Of a stretch of 64,000 nucleotides of DNA, positions 62,005-64,000 are shown piece by piece. The notes below the pieces were generated by a model. It had not been told where the DNA came from. It worked only from the letters and a program-made list of their open reading frames with translations, and ran no database searches. The DNA lies in the NCBI GenBank assembly GCA_963746805.1, contig CAVVCQ010000005.1, forward strand, positions 248,001-312,000, read 5' to 3'. Origin of the DNA: DATHTC01 sp963746805 (lineage in GTDB: Bacteria > Actinomycetota > Thermoleophilia > Gaiellales > Gaiellaceae). Each line of letters opens with the position of its first letter. The first letter of the stretch is position 1. The translations under genes were made by a program, and so were the position numbers.

Positions 62005-63150
62005 CTAGTAGCGCAGCAGCGCGCCGATGCCCTCGGCCGGGCCGAGGTCGTCGTGGTGCCGGACGACCGCGACGCGGCTGCCGTGTGAGAGCGCCCGGTG
62101 CAGCGCGACGTCGACGCCGTTCTCGCGGTCGTCCATCGCGCGCCCGTCCAGCGGGCACTCGCCCGAAACCGAGGCCACGCGGCCACACGCTGCGCATTGC
62201 CACACCGTCCGGTTCGCGCCCTCCGCGACGAGCAGCACCTCGACGCGCCCGTCCGAGAGCGCCTCGAGCGTGTCGGCCCAGCCGGCCGTCGCGCGCTCCC
62301 CGCGGGCGGCGAGGCCGCGCCAGCGCTCGAGCAGCTCCGCCTCCTCCGCTGATTCCGCCTCCTCGAGCAACGGCGAAATCGCGCTCAACACCTGCGCCGG
62401 CGTTGCATGCGCCTCGGTGGCCGCCCAGCCGAGCAGCGCCGTCCGCGTCTCCTGCGAGAGCGCGTCGACGAACTCGCTCCGGATCTCCTCCGGCCCGACG
62501 ACGACCACGGGCACCCGCCGCGCACGCACGCGCCGGTTCAGCTCCTCGGCGACGTCCTTCACGTGCTTCTCGGCGACCTCGTCGAACCAGCGCTGGAAGT
62601 TCGCCTGCGACCAGCCGCCCTGGTCGCTCCGGCGGAGACCGCCCTGTTCCTCGTTCAGGTCTGCAACCTGGACGAAGCCGCCGTCCTCGAGCCGGTAGAC
62701 GTCGCCGCGCTCGCGGTTCACGACCGCGACGAGCGGCCCGTCGCCCTTGCCGACGAGCCCGACGAGCGGCGCCAGCATCAGCTCGCGGTCGAGGCGGATC
62801 GCGTCCTCGACGGGCGCGGCGAGCGCGAGCGTCCGGAACAGGCCGTCCGGCGCGCACGCGAACACGGCCACCCCCGCCGTGCCGGAGCGGTCGAAGTCCT
62901 CCGCGAACCAGCGCCCGATCCGCTCGAGATCGGCCTGGACGCCCTTCCTCGCCTCGTGCGTGAGCTCGTCGCGGCGCGCCTGGAGCTTGTGCTCGCCGTG
63001 GGCGAGGAGCGCGTTCACGCGGGCCGCCACGTCGGGCGCCGTCGGCGCCACGCGTGGGTCGAGGCCCAGGTACAGGCTGATCGCCCAGCCCCGCACGGCA
63101 CGGACGCCGGCGAGCTCCCGGAGCGTGTCCCAGTTGACGATGTTCGCCAT
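62005..63150 (-). CDS. Bacterial eRF1/Vms1-like protein (baeRF type) with zinc-ribbon-like tail
   Basis: A 381-residue cytosolic protein. The middle domain resembles eRF1 domain 2 with GGLRRSDQGGWSQANFQRWF, where GGWSQ occupies the place of the catalytic GGQ; the strand before it is PLVAVVNRERGDVYRLEDGG. A third domain includes RRVPVVVVGPEEIRSEFVDA. The tail has CAACGRVASVSGECPLDG, a C-x2-C with one further Cys, like a partial zinc ribbon. Eukaryotic Vms1 releases peptides from stalled tRNA; the bacterial relatives are inferred to act in ribosome rescue. The start has AAGGAGG. Divergent from trxB. Confidence 0.83.
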   Translation of the reverse strand: MANIVNWDTLRELAGVRAVRGWAISLYLGLDPRVAPTAPDVAARVNALLAHGEHKLQARRDELTHEARKGVQADLERIGRWFAEDFDRSGTAGVAVFACAPDGLFRTLALAAPVEDAIRLDRELMLAPLVGLVGKGDGPLVAVVNRERGDVYRLEDGGFVQVADLNEEQGGLRRSDQGGWSQANFQRWFDEVAEKHVKDVAEELNRRVRARRVPVVVVGPEEIRSEFVDALSQETRTALLGWAATEAHATPAQVLSAISPLLEEAESAEEAELLERWRGLAARGERATAGWADTLEALSDGRVEVLLVAEGANRTVWQCAACGRVASVSGECPLDGRAMDDRENGVDVALHRALSHGSRVAVVRHHDDLGPAEGIGALLRY

Positions 63151-63192
63151 GGAGCCTCCTTCTCCGCAGGGTCGGGTTGTTACGCCTGGCCG

Positions 63193-63219
63193 GGGATGAT
63201 CCGACCGGTCGGTTTCGTT
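63193..63219 (+). promoter_or_regulatory. Candidate SigR-like (GGGATG-N18-GTT) promoter with CCGACCGGTCGG palindrome, upstream of trxB
   Basis: GGGATG at 63193-63198 and GTT at 63217-63219 are 18 bases apart, close to the GGGAAT-N18-GTT pattern of SigR/SigH thiol-stress promoters that control trxBA in actinobacteria. A perfect 12-base palindrome (63201-63212) lies in the spacer. One mismatch in the -35 box keeps confidence low. Confidence 0.4.
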
Positions 63220-63251
63220 TACTACAGGGAAAGGAGAGACGAGGAGGACAA

Positions 63252-64000
63252 GTGACGGACGTTCGTGACGTGATCATCATCGGTGGCGGTCCCGCCGGGT
63301 ATACGGCGGCGCTGTACGCCGCGCGCTCGAATCTGCGCCCTCTCGTGATCGAGGGTTTCCAGTGGGGCGGCCAGCTGATGATCACGAGCGACGTGGAGAA
63401 CTATCCCGGGTACGCCGACGGCGTGCTCGGCCCGGAGATGATGCAGGACTTCCGCCGGCAGGCGGAGCGGTTCGGCACCGAGTTCCTGACGGACGACGTG
63501 ACCCGCGTCGACCTGTCGGAGCGGCCGTTCCGGGTCTACGTGGGCGACGAGGAGTACCTCGCCCGCAGCGTCGTCGTCGCTACCGGCGCGAGCGCGCGCC
63601 AGCTCGGGCTCGAGTCCGAGCGCGCGCTGCACGGCCGCGGGGTGACCTACTGCGCGACCTGCGACGCGGCGTTCTACCGCGACAGGGAGGTCGTGGTCGT
63701 CGGCGGCGGCGACTCCGCGATGGAGGAGGCGCTGTTCCTGACGAAGTTTGCGTCGAAGGTGACGATCGTGCACCGGCGCGACGACTTCCGAGCGTCGCCG
63801 ATCATGGTCGACCGCGCGCAGAGCCACGAGAAGATCGAGTTCCTGACGCCGTACGTTGTCGAGGAGGTCCTCTCCGGCGACGACGGGAAGATGGGCGGCG
63901 TCCACCTGCGCAACCTCGAGACGGCCGAGACGCTCGACGTCGAGGCGGACGGCCTCTTCGTCGCGATCGGCCACGACCCGAACACGCAGCTGTTCCTCGA
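63252..64000 (+). CDS. trxB: Thioredoxin reductase (3' partial, runs off the window)
   Basis: The first 249 codons are visible. The FAD site is DVIIIGGGPAGYTAALYAAR; the redox pair is CATC in GVTYCATCDAAFYR; the NADPH site is VVVVGGGDSAMEEALFLTKF; then VTIVHRRDDFRAS and the FAD ribose motif DGLFVAIGHDPNT. The GTG start is 6 bases after GAGGAGG. The enzyme transfers electrons from NADPH to thioredoxin. The frame is open to the end of the window, so the last 60 to 70 residues are missing here. Divergent from the eRF1-like gene, with a SigR-like promoter candidate upstream. Confidence 0.95.
   Translation, partial: MTDVRDVIIIGGGPAGYTAALYAARSNLRPLVIEGFQWGGQLMITSDVENYPGYADGVLGPEMMQDFRRQAERFGTEFLTDDVTRVDLSERPFRVYVGDEEYLARSVVVATGASARQLGLESERALHGRGVTYCATCDAAFYRDREVVVVGGGDSAMEEALFLTKFASKVTIVHRRDDFRASPIMVDRAQSHEKIEFLTPYVVEEVLSGDDGKMGGVHLRNLETAETLDVEADGLFVAIGHDPNTQLFL

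Noticed and set aside
1..64000. CRISPR arrays, insertion sequences or long direct repeats
   Set aside because: No regularly spaced repeats, transposase domains or terminal inverted repeats were seen while reading both strands; only short palindromes were found.

Overview
The window is very GC-rich (roughly 70 percent) and reads as chromosome of a soil-type actinobacterium, most likely an uncultured member of class Thermoleophilia (Gaiellales/Solirubrobacterales). Support is indirect: a deazaflavin (F420) type nitroreductase, an eRF1/Vms1-like protein, many short secreted proteins with Ala-rich signal peptides, and many GTG starts sitting 6 to 7 bases after a TANNNT box, i.e. actinobacterial leaderless transcripts. 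No rRNA, CRISPR array, insertion sequence or prophage block was found. The only phage-like item is a lone gp19-type tail-tube domain carrying a Sec signal.

Layout. 1-9.4 kb: flavodoxin, F420-type reductase, a membrane Ig-domain protein, a cytosolic BNR propeller coupled to a ubiquitin-fold protein ending in Gly-Gly, an SDR epimerase opposite a SigJ-like ECF sigma factor, and secreted proteins. 9.4-18 kb: vanadium haloperoxidase coupled to a DUF4242-like protein, a MalT-type LuxR regulator with a PLP decarboxylase, and, divergently, a cNMP-binding/class V aminotransferase fusion. 18-24.6 kb: HxlR regulator with a DHA2 efflux pump, the secreted gp19 protein, a collagen-like protein, GFA protein, GT2 synthase, and a cNMP/DUF202 pair. 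24.6-32.9 kb: sulfate-ester module (SulP, arylsulfatase, formylglycine-generating enzyme, HAD phosphatase) opposite an intact second SulP. 33-49 kb: peptide and D-amino-acid module, namely two paralogous serine beta-lactamase-family hydrolases flanking an oligopeptide ABC importer, one of them fused to an S9 peptidase, then M20 deacylase, GNAT acyltransferase, N-succinylamino-acid racemase/OSBS and a PucR regulator. 49-55 kb: DHFR-like reductase, PadR with a membrane protein, a secreted BNR protein under an elaborate regulatory region, and a secreted subtilase. 55-64 kb: housekeeping genes: tRNA-fMet, PAP2, Ppx/GppA, CBS, glutamate dehydrogenase, tRNA-Leu, DUF3105, RmuC, eRF1-like protein and the start of thioredoxin reductase.

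Caveat. At least ten genes that look otherwise intact are broken by one or more frame changes. In nearly every case I resolved, removing one extra base, usually a G or C, restores the family sequence. This looks like consensus error in the assembly rather than decay, so those genes are given at full extent with the break points noted. The first SulP copy has many more breaks and is listed as a possible pseudogene.

How the genes work together. The sulfatase needs FGE for its active-site formylglycine, and the SulP proteins could move the released sulfate. The oligopeptide importer and the hydrolases supply peptides or amino acids. M20, GNAT and NSAR together match the known N-succinyl route that turns D- into L-amino acids, and glutamate dehydrogenase, about 11 kb further on, could recover the nitrogen.
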